From assembly GCF_001610895.1 (NCBI RefSeq), contig NZ_CP011275.1:22055-86054 (forward strand): a stretch of DNA of 64,000 bases, read 5' to 3'. The position numbers and the translations under genes were made by a program. A model generated the notes under the pieces. That model saw only the letters and a list, made by a program, of their open reading frames with translations. It ran no database searches and had not been told where the DNA came from. Numbering within the stretch: position 1 is the stretch's first letter; every line of letters starts with the position of its first letter. Positions 51,734 to 59,729 of this stretch are shown here, piece by piece. This stretch comes from Planctomyces sp. SH-PL62 (GTDB taxonomy: Bacteria > Planctomycetota > Planctomycetia > Isosphaerales > Isosphaeraceae).

Positions 51734-52096
51734 ATGGGTCGATTTTCGGACGTCTTGATGGACCACTTCACCTATCCGCGCAACTCGGGCGCCCTGGAGG
51801 CCCCCGACCGGGTCGGCCTGGCCGGCAGCCCGGGGCAGGGCCCCTTCATGTCCCTGCACCTGAGGCTGGAAGGCCGGACGGTGGCCGCCGCCCGGTTCCA
51901 GACCTACGGCTGCGGCGCGAGCATCGCCGCCGGCTCGATGCTCACCGAGATGGTCGTCGGGCGGACCGTGGACGAATGTCGGGCCCTGACCGCCGAACGC
52001 CTCTCCGAGGCCCTCGAGGGCTTCCCTCCCGACAAGCTGCACTGCCCCGTGCTCGCCGTCGCGGCCCTGCATCGGGCTTTGGAGGGGGACGCGTGA
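51734..52096 (+). CDS. IscU/NifU-type iron-sulfur scaffold homologue lacking the first cysteine
   Basis: 120 aa with GGAGG before ATG 51734. It follows IscU closely: MGRFSDVLMDHFTYPRNSG, ARFQTYGCGASIAAGSMLTE MVVGRTVDE, LPPDKLHCPVLAVAALHRAL-like end (FPPDKLHCPVLAVAALHRAL). IscU needs three Cys and one Asp; Cys two (YGCG) and three (LHCP) are present, but the first site, normally ACGD, reads GQGP here, so both the first Cys and the Asp are gone. It may therefore not build clusters in the usual way. It is in a glycan operon, with a radical SAM gene 3 kb away. Confidence 0.83.
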   Translation: MGRFSDVLMDHFTYPRNSGALEAPDRVGLAGSPGQGPFMSLHLRLEGRTVAAARFQTYGCGASIAAGSMLTEMVVGRTVDECRALTAERLSEALEGFPPDKLHCPVLAVAALHRALEGDA

Positions 52097-52108
52097 GCGG
52101 CACGGCCG

Positions 52109-52903
52109 TCACGCCGGGCGGGCCAGGGGGCCGAGCCGCCGGGCGAGCAACGACGCGTCGGACAGGTCGATCCGGCCGGCCCCGCCCGCGAGCTCGAGGA
52201 ACCGGCGGCACTCGCGCCGGTACTCGGGCCCGACGTCCGCCTCGCCGAGCCTCGACCGCAGCCGCGACGCGACCCCCTCGGTCCATTTGAAGTGATGGAC
52301 CAGGTAGCCGTCGCCGGGGCCCGCGGGCGGGGGCTCGTAGGAGACGCCGAGGGCGTCGTGGTTGACGCCGCCCCGCAGCCTGGCGCCCGCGCGGCAGATC
52401 ATGACCTTCTGGGTCCACCCGCCGAGCGCGCCGCCCGTCAGCTCGCATCCGATCGGGAACTGGAGCCCGAGGTCCGGATCGGGGCGGACCGGCGCGAGGA
52501 CGCCCCCCTCGGCCACGCGGTCGACGAGGCGGCCCCGGACGGCCCGGTCCCGACGTCGGCCCAGCGGCCCGACGACCTCCGCCAGCGGCGCCGGATACTC
52601 GTGGAATTCGTCCAGGTCCAGCCGCATGACGAAGTCGTCGGCGTCCACCCCGGCGGCGCGCAGGACGCGTTCTTCGACCGCCGCCTTCTCGGGGTCCGCG
52701 AAGCGGTCGCACTCGACCCAGGTCGCCGCGGCCGGCCGCCCCGCGGCCGCCTCCGCGGCCCTGGCCGCCAGGGCGCCGCGCGTCGGCGTGCGCACCACGA
52801 CGAACGTCCGGCGCACGCCGAGCCGGTCGTAGTGCTCCAGGAAGTGGGGCAGCAGCCCGTGGTCCTCGTAGATCGAGACGACGGCGTAGACGCTCGCGCC
52901 CAT
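52109..52903 (-). CDS. glycosyltransferase family 2-like (Glyco_tranf_2_4/GT92-like)
   Basis: 264 aa from ATG 52903 (MGASVYAVVSIYEDHGLLPH). It has FLEHYDRLGVRRTFVVVRTP and the metal site DDFVMRLDLDEFHEYPAPLA (DLDEF), then VHHFKWTEGVASRLRSRL. These are features of small glycosyltransferases with a DxDEF motif. An upstream ATG at 52966 is possible and would overlap the preceding gene. Third gene of a three-gene minus-strand operon, convergent with the IscU-like gene. Confidence 0.75.
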   Translation of the reverse strand: MGASVYAVVSIYEDHGLLPHFLEHYDRLGVRRTFVVVRTPTRGALAARAAEAAAGRPAAATWVECDRFADPEKAAVEERVLRAAGVDADDFVMRLDLDEFHEYPAPLAEVVGPLGRRRDRAVRGRLVDRVAEGGVLAPVRPDPDLGLQFPIGCELTGGALGGWTQKVMICRAGARLRGGVNHDALGVSYEPPPAGPGDGYLVHHFKWTEGVASRLRSRLGEADVGPEYRRECRRFLELAGGAGRIDLSDASLLARRLGPLARPA

Positions 52904-52938
52904 GAGGGGGACGACCTCCGAAAGTCCGAAAAGGTTCG

Positions 52939-53892
52939 TCAGCTCGGAGGGAACAGCTCGGACCATTCCCGGAGCGCCCCGCCCAGGCGTCGCAGGTAGT
53001 CGACCTCCCCGCGGGCCAGGTCCTGGCCCACCCGCCGGATGCACTCGCAGGGCGTCGCGCAGCCCGAGAGGTCGACGGCGTCGACGACCCGCCAGAATCG
53101 CTCGTTGAACCCGATCCCCGGGGCTTCCTTGACCAGGTTCTGATAGACGTCGCTGGCGCGGGCGTGCCGCACCCACGGGCGGCCCATCGTGATCTGCCAG
53201 CCCAGGTGGTCGCACGCCTTCTGGGCGATCACCCCGAACCAGATGTCGTCGAATCGGCGGTACGGCCACCCTTCCCCCTGGAGCGGGAAGTACGCCAGCG
53301 GGGCGAATTCCCGCCGGAAGCACAGGTTCATGCCGCAGATCGGCGCATACTGGCCGCGCGGCAGGACCCGCCCGTCGTCCGGCGGGACGAAGTCGGTCAT
53401 GGTCCCCCTCACGAGCTGGTGGGGGGCGTCGAAATCCGGGACGCCCGTCCACAGGCCGACGTTGAGCATCACGTTCGGCAGGACGCCCCGGTCGTCGTAA
53501 GGGAGCCCGCGGGTCCGCAGGCCGGGCACGCTCTCGGACCATCGCGGCGTCGCGTGCAGGGCCTGGAGGTGCTCGGACAGGTAATCCCGGCCGGGCAGGG
53601 GGAGGCAGTCGTCGTCGAGCGTCACGACGTGGCGGCAGCCGATCCGATGGGCCTTCCAGAATCCGAAGCAGCGGATCGCCGAGTCGCGGCGCGAGACGAT
53701 CCAGGAGGAGCCGCCCAGCTCGGCGTCGATCTCGGACCACGAATAATGGTGCGGCGTATCGACGTCGAAAGTGCGGGCCGGGCCGTCCTCGACCACGACC
53801 AGGACGTCCCAGAAGCGGGCCGACCCCCAGGCGTCGAGGAATCCGGCGAGCTGCGCCTCGCGGCAGCTCGGGACGACCAACGCGGTGGTCAT
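52939..53892 (-). CDS. reversibly glycosylated polypeptide/UDP-arabinopyranose mutase-like protein (GT75)
   Basis: 317 aa. ATG 53892 overlaps the previous stop by 4 bp. Features of the RGP family are MTTALVVPSCREAQLAGFLD AW, the nucleotide site HVVTLDDDCLPLPGRDYL (DDDC), and later QYAPICGMNLCFRREFAPLA, RRFDDIWFGVIAQKACDHLG and RHARASDVYQNLVKEAPG. Plant and bacterial members interconvert UDP-arabinopyranose and UDP-arabinofuranose. Here it would supply or transfer a pentose for the glycan made by this cluster. Exact activity is not proven by sequence. Confidence 0.82.
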   Translation of the reverse strand: MTTALVVPSCREAQLAGFLDAWGSARFWDVLVVVEDGPARTFDVDTPHHYSWSEIDAELGGSSWIVSRRDSAIRCFGFWKAHRIGCRHVVTLDDDCLPLPGRDYLSEHLQALHATPRWSESVPGLRTRGLPYDDRGVLPNVMLNVGLWTGVPDFDAPHQLVRGTMTDFVPPDDGRVLPRGQYAPICGMNLCFRREFAPLAYFPLQGEGWPYRRFDDIWFGVIAQKACDHLGWQITMGRPWVRHARASDVYQNLVKEAPGIGFNERFWRVVDAVDLSGCATPCECIRRVGQDLARGEVDYLRRLGGALREWSELFPPS

Positions 53893-54839
53893 GCGCGACC
53901 CTCCGGTTCCTTCGAGCGGTCGCGAACGGCCCCGGACGTCGGAGGCCGGGACGTCTCGCCCCAACGCCGACGGTGCGGGTAGATCGCGGGGTCCTGGAAG
54001 AGGTAGTACCAGGACGCCTCCATCGTCCAGGGATTGATCGGCGGGTCCGTCCAATCCTCGCCGGTCTTGCCGACGGCCGAGTCGCAGACGTCATACAGGT
54101 CGCGCCAGAGGGCCAGGGGGCGGGCGCGGATCGCCGAGCGGGGCGCGGCCCACATCGCCCCGTATCCGAACCAGAGCGGTTCGGGACGCGGGCACTCGAA
54201 GATGTAGGACCACGTCGCGGGGTTGTACCAGCCCCGTTCGGAGCCGATCGCGTGCCCTTTCAGGGTCGCGTCGCCGTAGCGGACCTCGAATCGCCCGACC
54301 GTCTCGACCCTGTCGCGAGCCTTGACCTCGGCGGGCGGATGGTGGCGCAGGTAACGCTGGGTCAGGGAGGTCGGCCGGTCGTACGGCGCGTCCAGCCGCT
54401 TGAGGAAGTCGCGGGCGTGGTCGAACGGATCGCCCTGCGCGAAGAACGTCCAGTCGGCCAGGCGGTCGTAGTGGGCGATGATGTGGCGGAGCATGGATCC
54501 GGCCTCCCGCTTGACGTTGGGGAGGTGGACGTGCCCGGGTTCGGCGCAGCCCGGGTCCTTGCAATAGACGATCACCGGCATCTCGACGCATGCGAGCCAG
54601 GCGAGGTCTTCCCTGTATCGGGACACGACGAGGCGACGCTCGGGCGGCGCCCCTCGGGAGGGCGGCGAGGGAGACGTCGCCCCTGGAGGTCGGGAGGGAT
54701 CCTCGTCTCGGCGAGGGGCCCCGGAACGATCGATCGCGTGCACGTCGGATCCAGCCCTCGTCAACGTCGGCCTCGACACCTCTCGTCGCCCCTTCGGATC
54801 GGAAGGAGCCCAGGATCCGCCAGGCGGCTGGATCGCCAT
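53889..54839 (-). CDS. DUF3431 protein, probable glycan-related enzyme
   Basis: 316 aa from ATG 54839; ATG 54881 and starts nearer to the conserved region are possible, and the first 75 residues are Pro/Arg-rich and unreliable. The conserved part is RRLVVSRYREDLAWLACVEM PVIVYCKDPG, HVHLPNVKREAGSMLRHIIA HYDRLADWTFFAQGDPFDHA, typical of DUF3431. The family is often found beside glycosyltransferases and looks like a GT-A relative. It is the first gene of the minus-strand operon, divergent from the radical SAM gene. Confidence 0.75.
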   Translation of the reverse strand: MAIQPPGGSWAPSDPKGRREVSRPTLTRAGSDVHAIDRSGAPRRDEDPSRPPGATSPSPPSRGAPPERRLVVSRYREDLAWLACVEMPVIVYCKDPGCAEPGHVHLPNVKREAGSMLRHIIAHYDRLADWTFFAQGDPFDHARDFLKRLDAPYDRPTSLTQRYLRHHPPAEVKARDRVETVGRFEVRYGDATLKGHAIGSERGWYNPATWSYIFECPRPEPLWFGYGAMWAAPRSAIRARPLALWRDLYDVCDSAVGKTGEDWTDPPINPWTMEASWYYLFQDPAIYPHRRRWGETSRPPTSGAVRDRSKEPEGRA

Positions 54840-54929
54840 ATCATACCGACGTCGGGCCAAGTCGGAAGCGGGTTCCCGCAAAACCGCACGCCTCGGCGAG
54901 GCCGGCGACGGCTTGCGTGATCGCCAATT

Positions 54930-54967
54930 AAATCATATAATGATTTTTGCAGAGAAATTAATTTCTC
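54930..54967. promoter_or_regulatory. two palindromes in the AT-rich divergent promoter region
   Basis: AAATCAT-ATA-ATGATTT (54930-54946) and the perfect 16-bp palindrome GAGAAATTAATTTCTC (54952-54967) lie in a short AT-rich island between the DUF3431 operon and the radical SAM gene. They are good candidates for operators that control both directions. Confidence 0.55.
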
Positions 54968-55054
54968 GAAATGTCGATCGTCCCCGCGGGCGGATCCGCA
55001 AACACCTCGTCGGCCCGATAAAGTCGCACCCCCAATAACTCGGGAGGCGGATTC

Positions 55055-55891
55055 GTGGACCCTACGTTCCCCCGCATCGAGGTCCATCCGGTCGACCACT
55101 GCAACCTGGCCTGCATCGGCTGCAACCACGCCGCGCCCCACAAGCCCAAGACGGTGCACGACGTCGCCGACTACTGCCGCTGGCTCGACCTCCTGCGCGA
55201 AGCCGGCCACGCCTGGAACGCCCTGGGGATCTCGGGGGGCGAGCCGTTCCTGCACCCGGACATCCAGGGCTTCTGCCGCGAGATCAGGGCGAGACACCCC
55301 GATTGCGCGATCGAGATCTTCACCAACGCCTTCTGGGTGCGGGGCTCCGACGCGTTCGACAGGTACGAAGGCGTCCTCGCCAGCGTGGACCGGGTCATGA
55401 TCTCCCACTACAAGCCCATCGTGGACCGGATCGGCTGGGAGCGGTTCGTCGCCTTGGAGGACGAGCTGCGACGGCGGTTCGGCGTCGAGGTGGGGAGCTT
55501 CCAGGCGGGAGTCGTCGGCCGCTTCGCCCAGGTCGAGTTCTTTGAAGAACCCCGCCCCATCGCCGCGTCCCACCCCTGCGCGGTCAAGGACTGCACGCAG
55601 CTGCGGACGAGCGGCCTGCTGTACCGTTGCACTTACGGCCATCACCTGGAGACCGACCTGCCGTCGGCCGGGTTCCGCCACCCCGACCAGTGGTTCGACC
55701 TGGCCTCGGAGCTCGGCTCGAGGGACCTGCGGGCGTGGCGGGCCAAATGGCCTCTGGGCTCGTGCCACTTCTGCGGATGCGGCGAAGGCCGGGAAACCTG
55801 GACCCCCTGGGTGAGCGACCCGGGGATCCGCGGCATGGACAAGGCCGCGTACGGGGACCGTGTGAAGGCGCTCGTCGAGGGGGGCGAATGA
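55055..55891 (+). CDS. radical SAM protein
   Basis: 278 aa from GTG 55055 with GGGAGG 8 bases before. The 4Fe-4S motif is EVHPVDHCNLACIGCNHAAP (CxxxCxxC), with GISGGEPFLHPDIQGFCREI as the GGE motif. The C-terminal part has CAVKDCTQLRTSGLLYRCTY and CHFCGCGEGRETWTPWV, a second cysteine set that may hold an auxiliary cluster. The substrate is unknown; neighbours suggest a sugar or a glycosylated peptide. The IscU-like gene lies nearby. Confidence 0.85.
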   Translation: MDPTFPRIEVHPVDHCNLACIGCNHAAPHKPKTVHDVADYCRWLDLLREAGHAWNALGISGGEPFLHPDIQGFCREIRARHPDCAIEIFTNAFWVRGSDAFDRYEGVLASVDRVMISHYKPIVDRIGWERFVALEDELRRRFGVEVGSFQAGVVGRFAQVEFFEEPRPIAASHPCAVKDCTQLRTSGLLYRCTYGHHLETDLPSAGFRHPDQWFDLASELGSRDLRAWRAKWPLGSCHFCGCGEGRETWTPWVSDPGIRGMDKAAYGDRVKALVEGGE

Positions 55892-56086
55892 GGCGGCCGG
55901 TGATCCGCCCCGAGCTGCCGATCATGCCGCCGTGAAACGGTTTCGCGACATAACGCCAATTGTTGGACGCAAGATCTGAAGCCAGGCTCGCAGCAGGGTT
56001 TCGCGAGGCATCGGCGGGAGCGACGCGTATCAATGGGACCGGGGCAGATTAAGTGCAACTCACCTTTGCAGCGAATCTCGCTCGAT

Positions 56087-56647
56087 ATGGATACTGAAGA
56101 ACGGATCGACTGGGAGGAGAACCGGAAGGCCAATCAACTCTGCCAGGAGATCCGTCTCGCGACGCGGCTCCGGCAATGCTTCCGGGCGGTCGAGGCCCGC
56201 GACAGTCTCGCCGTCCAGGACGAGATCCCCCTGGTGATTCAGCAACTCTACCTCTTCCTGGATCATCTCCTGGGCCCCGATGACTCTTGGGAATCGCGAG
56301 GACGTTGGTTCGATGACATGATCCAGGTGGAATACCAGCTGCTGCCCGGCCGGTTCGTCATCTCCGGCGGGCTCGTCTGGGGCTTGCTCTCCGACCCCGG
56401 CCCCCAGTGGTCGGAGCCGTTCTACGCCGACGTCACGATCGATGCGAAGCGTAGCGAGACGGATTCGTATCTCATCCGATTCGGCCGCCTGGACGACGGC
56501 GACGAATCAGGCCGTCTCCAACTAGGCTTCCATGCGAGTCCGGGCGGGCCGTCGGATTCGGTCGCCGACCTCTGGGAAGGGAAGGCTGACTGGAGATACG
56601 AGTTCCGAAAGGCCGCCTTGGACGGCTCCAAGGAGCAGCCGGGTTGA
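56087..56647 (+). CDS. hypothetical protein, 186 aa
   Basis: Start at ATG 56087 (MDTEERIDWEENRKANQLCQ); the frame is open from 56033. It is an acidic soluble protein with helices at the N-terminus and a beta-rich C-terminal half (GRFVISGGLVWGLLSDPG, YADVTIDAKRSETDSYLIRF). No family recognised. It precedes the DUF5677 gene by about 100 bp. Confidence 0.6.
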   Translation: MDTEERIDWEENRKANQLCQEIRLATRLRQCFRAVEARDSLAVQDEIPLVIQQLYLFLDHLLGPDDSWESRGRWFDDMIQVEYQLLPGRFVISGGLVWGLLSDPGPQWSEPFYADVTIDAKRSETDSYLIRFGRLDDGDESGRLQLGFHASPGGPSDSVADLWEGKADWRYEFRKAALDGSKEQPG

Positions 56648-56756
56648 GGCCTTTCGAGCGGCGGAACGGCCTCGTCGCAATCCGCAAAATTGAACCAAGG
56701 CATCGCATTGGGACATAACCCCCATTATCGGACCCAGAAAGGAGTTGCTGGAGGAT

Positions 56757-57890
56757 ATGGAGTCTGAACCCGAGGCCGACGACGATTCGACGTTGTCCAA
56801 CATGGCGAGCGAGCTGATGTCCCGGGGGATGTCCGAGGAAGAAGCATGGGACTACTTGGGACGGAAGATGCCGGAGCTCATGGATAAGAGCGGAGCGATC
56901 CTCCTGGAAGCCCTCAAGGACGAAGCTCCAGAGATGCTCAAGGACAGGCTGGCGACCCGCACCCGATTCCGAAGGAGGCTGCAAAAAGAGTGGGGCGAGC
57001 CGTTTCGCTTGCTGCGAATGCTTGCCGAAATGGTTCGCGAAGTCGGCAGGGAGTTCAACGCCAAACATCGTCCATCCGCAGCAGCCGACAACGACCTGGT
57101 GTTCGAAGCGCTCCTCCGGCTTCACCAACGAGCATGTTTATTAGTCGAAGAGGTGTTCTGTCTTCTTGAAGGAGGCTTTGCGTCCGGGGCCCACTCACGG
57201 TGGCGGACGCTCCATGAAGTCACGATAGTGTCGTACTTCATCGAAGAATCGGGGCAGGACGTGGCCGAGAGGTATCTCCTCCATCACGTGGTTGAAACGT
57301 GCAAGTCGGCTGAGATATTTCAACAACACTGTGAATCTCTCGGGCAAGAACCACTAACTGATGACGAACTGCAACAGCATCGAGACGCTAGAGAGTCTTT
57401 GTGCAACCGCTTCGGAAAGGCATACCGCCTTGACTGGGGATGGGCCGCTGATGCGTTGAACGACCCCAATCCAAGCTTCACGAGCATAGAACGCGCCGTG
57501 AAGCTCGAGCATCTCCGACCTTACTTCCGACTCGCTTGCCACCCGAACCACGCGGGTTCGATAGCCCTGAGGAACGACTTGGGTAGCAGCCTGAACCCCG
57601 ACGACTCGATGATGGTGATGTCGAGCGCCAGCAACGCCGGCCTCGCCGAGGCTGGAATCGGAACCGCTTTGTCCCTGTACCAAGTCACCGTGAACCTGCT
57701 CAACCACTACGAAATCGACTCGTTGCGGACCTTGACGGAACTGGGCGCGATGAAACTCTTATCCGACGAGGTCCACGAAGCTTTCGCCATGGTAGACGAG
57801 CGGCTCGCAATCAAAGCTCCCATAATCAGGGAACGGCTGAGTCGATTCGAGGCTCTGAACGAGAAGAAGCCTGAAGCAGATAAGCCATAA
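56757..57890 (+). CDS. DUF5677 domain protein
   Basis: 377 aa. ATG 56757 is chosen; a TTG at 56745 is an alternative, with AAAGGAG upstream of both. The conserved part is LLRMLAEMVREVGREFNAKH, EALLRLHQRACLLVEEVFCL LEGGFASGAHSRWRTLHEVT and SYFIEESGQDVAERYLLHHV, typical of DUF5677, an all-helical domain of unknown function often found in accessory regions. A second helical part carries NAGLAEAGIGTALSLYQVTV. GC is lower than average for the window. Confidence 0.8.
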   Translation: MESEPEADDDSTLSNMASELMSRGMSEEEAWDYLGRKMPELMDKSGAILLEALKDEAPEMLKDRLATRTRFRRRLQKEWGEPFRLLRMLAEMVREVGREFNAKHRPSAAADNDLVFEALLRLHQRACLLVEEVFCLLEGGFASGAHSRWRTLHEVTIVSYFIEESGQDVAERYLLHHVVETCKSAEIFQQHCESLGQEPLTDDELQQHRDARESLCNRFGKAYRLDWGWAADALNDPNPSFTSIERAVKLEHLRPYFRLACHPNHAGSIALRNDLGSSLNPDDSMMVMSSASNAGLAEAGIGTALSLYQVTVNLLNHYEIDSLRTLTELGAMKLLSDEVHEAFAMVDERLAIKAPIIRERLSRFEALNEKKPEADKP

Positions 57891-57891
57891 C

Positions 57892-57932
57892 CCCGAGGCC
57901 ATCCGCTCCGGGGCGGGGCGGATGGCCTCGGG
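57892..57932 (+). terminator. hairpin directly after the DUF5677 gene
   Basis: A perfect 15-bp stem, CCCGAGGCCATCCGC with its complement, around an 11-base loop, starting one base after the stop codon. No T-run follows, so it would be an atypical terminator or an mRNA-end stabiliser. Confidence 0.5.
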
Positions 57933-58013
57933 CATCTCGCCGGGCCGCTTGTGGACGGCGGCGGGCGAGACCCTCAGGACCTTAGCGACGACTGATGAAG
58001 CTGGCGGCCGAAC

Positions 58014-58544
58014 TCAGTTTCCTTTGACGATCTGTTCAAGTCGCTCCACCCGCTCTAACAGACGTAGGACGCTGTTCGCCATACTCCGCATGTCGAATCC
58101 GCGTGGGTTCCCTGCGACGCTCTTGTTTCTTACCGGATCGCCCACGAGGGTCATGGCGGCGCGGATGTCCCCGGACGTAGCAGTGGGATCATCCGTTAGA
58201 GACAGGGTCGCCCGAAGGATCTCGCCCGATACTATCTCCTTCGCAGCTCCTGCGAGGCACTGCACATAATTGATCTCGATGGTGCCCTCGGAAGCGATGA
58301 CGTCGTCACCGCCCTCCCCGACATAGATGGGGGAAAGCCTTGTTTTGAAGTTCCCGCGCTCGTCCAGCTCGAAGATGATCTGACGCCGGCGTCCGCCTTC
58401 CAACGCGAGGTAGCTGACCACGCCGTCGAATGCGTCGGGAGACGTACCGGACGTTGTCAATATGCGGGCCTGGAGGCCCGCGTCCCCGAACGCCTCCACG
58501 GTCTCCGGAAACACAACGGCTGGATCGCGATTCGGCCCGGTCAT
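58014..58544 (-). CDS. hypothetical protein, 176 aa
   Basis: MTGPNRDPAVVFPETVEAFG ... beta-rich body (VSYLALEGGRRRQIIFELDE RGNFKTRLSPIYVGEGGDD) and a C-terminal helix (MRSMANSVLRLLERVERLEQ IVKGN) that is probably a coiled coil. No family recognised. Good codon pattern and moderate GC support a real gene. Confidence 0.55.
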   Translation of the reverse strand: MTGPNRDPAVVFPETVEAFGDAGLQARILTTSGTSPDAFDGVVSYLALEGGRRRQIIFELDERGNFKTRLSPIYVGEGGDDVIASEGTIEINYVQCLAGAAKEIVSGEILRATLSLTDDPTATSGDIRAAMTLVGDPVRNKSVAGNPRGFDMRSMANSVLRLLERVERLEQIVKGN

Positions 58545-59004
58545 TCAATATCTCCAGGTCGGAGTCCATGATGGCGTCAAGATGTACACGGAGATGGTAG
58601 TCGAACCTTTTCGTTCGATCGAGGGGCCAATCATTCAGGGTGTCGGCCCGCCGTCGAACCGGTCCCAGCCTGTCCATCTCAAGTGACGCCGGCCGCGTCG
58701 CGACTCACGGAGCTGTCACCCTCGCCCTTACCTCAGGCGAAGCCCCAGCGATCCAACTTGCGGCGGATCAACGCGGCCTCCCGGGCGGTCGTCCATTGGC
58801 CTCGCGGCTCCACTCCCGTAGTCCGAGGCCGTCGGGAGTCGATCCGCGACCCCGATATCGTCCTTGCTTTGTCTTAAAGCCCCTTTAAGAAAGCCCGCAC
58901 CGGCGTCAGGAAGATTTCAAGCCGCTCCTCAACGTCGCATGTCGACTGCACGCCGGAGAAGTATGCCGCCGCGATGATTTGAACTTCATCGCCCCCCTGG
59001 GTGA
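58545..59004. other. 460-bp region without an intact gene; holds a short C-terminal coding remnant
   Basis: On the minus strand, 58733-58795 reads WTTAREAALIRRKLDRWGFA then stop, matching the end of the short frame at 61659-61718. It looks like the tail of a lost gene or a very short gene. Nothing else convincing was found. Confidence 0.4.
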
Positions 59005-59535
59005 TCAGCTCTGCGGACAGTCGCGCGTGATGCTGATCCCACGAAAAGGTGAGCAGGCTGTCCGAACGGCCGTAATCCAGGAAGAGAAACCGCCGAGCAC
59101 CGCGCCGATGAGGACGTATCCGGCCGTCAGCATCGCCGGTTCCAATTCAGAGCGTATCCCAGCCAAGAGAAGACCGGGGTTCTTGTATGGGTTCGGGTCT
59201 CCGACCCGATGCCGGGCCTTTTCTCGCTCGTCCCTTTCTCGCCGTCGGCAGGGTCGGCGCAGGACGGCCGTCGAAAACACATCCCCTTGCGCGACCTCAT
59301 ACCACCACTTCTGCTGCGAGGCCGACCAGACCTGGGATATGCCGCACGATTTGCATGCGAACGGCCTGTCGACGTAGTAGCCGCGCTCGACGAAATCGGG
59401 TTGGCTGTAACTGCCATGCAGTGCGAGCGCGCTCAGGTCGACTGCGAGGCCTCTCTCCAACGCTTCGCCTTTGGCGCGCTCCGCCGAAGCCTTCCTGTGG
59501 GCCTCGCGTTCGTCGTGACGCCTCTTTCCACTCAT
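59005..59535 (-). CDS. zinc-ribbon domain protein
   Basis: 176 aa from ATG 59535 (MSGKRRHDEREAHRKASAER). The conserved part is HGSYSQPDFVERGYYVDRPF ACKSCGISQVWSASQQKWWY EVAQGDVFSTAVLRRPCRRR, matching the probable zinc-ribbon family (PF13451-like). The second knuckle shows a single Cys (RPCRRR), so one ligand may be missing. The part after RVGDPNPYKNPG... SELEPA, including a membrane-like segment, may be read-through in a shifted frame. Confidence 0.65.
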   Translation of the reverse strand: MSGKRRHDEREAHRKASAERAKGEALERGLAVDLSALALHGSYSQPDFVERGYYVDRPFACKSCGISQVWSASQQKWWYEVAQGDVFSTAVLRRPCRRRERDEREKARHRVGDPNPYKNPGLLLAGIRSELEPAMLTAGYVLIGAVLGGFSSWITAVRTACSPFRGISITRDCPQS

Positions 59536-59729
59536 CGGAACCCCGCGTTCGTTGTCGCGCGTCTGTCGATGGCTGGCTGAGATCACCGATTAGAGTAAGA
59601 CCGATCGATCGCCGGGCGCGACTTCGAAATCTCTCACCTCGGCTTCCTGGGTTCGTCACTCATCATCCGGCCGCTTATCTTGAAACGGCGGTCTGCACCG
59701 ATACTGCACTTTCTGAGATTGCATAAGCA

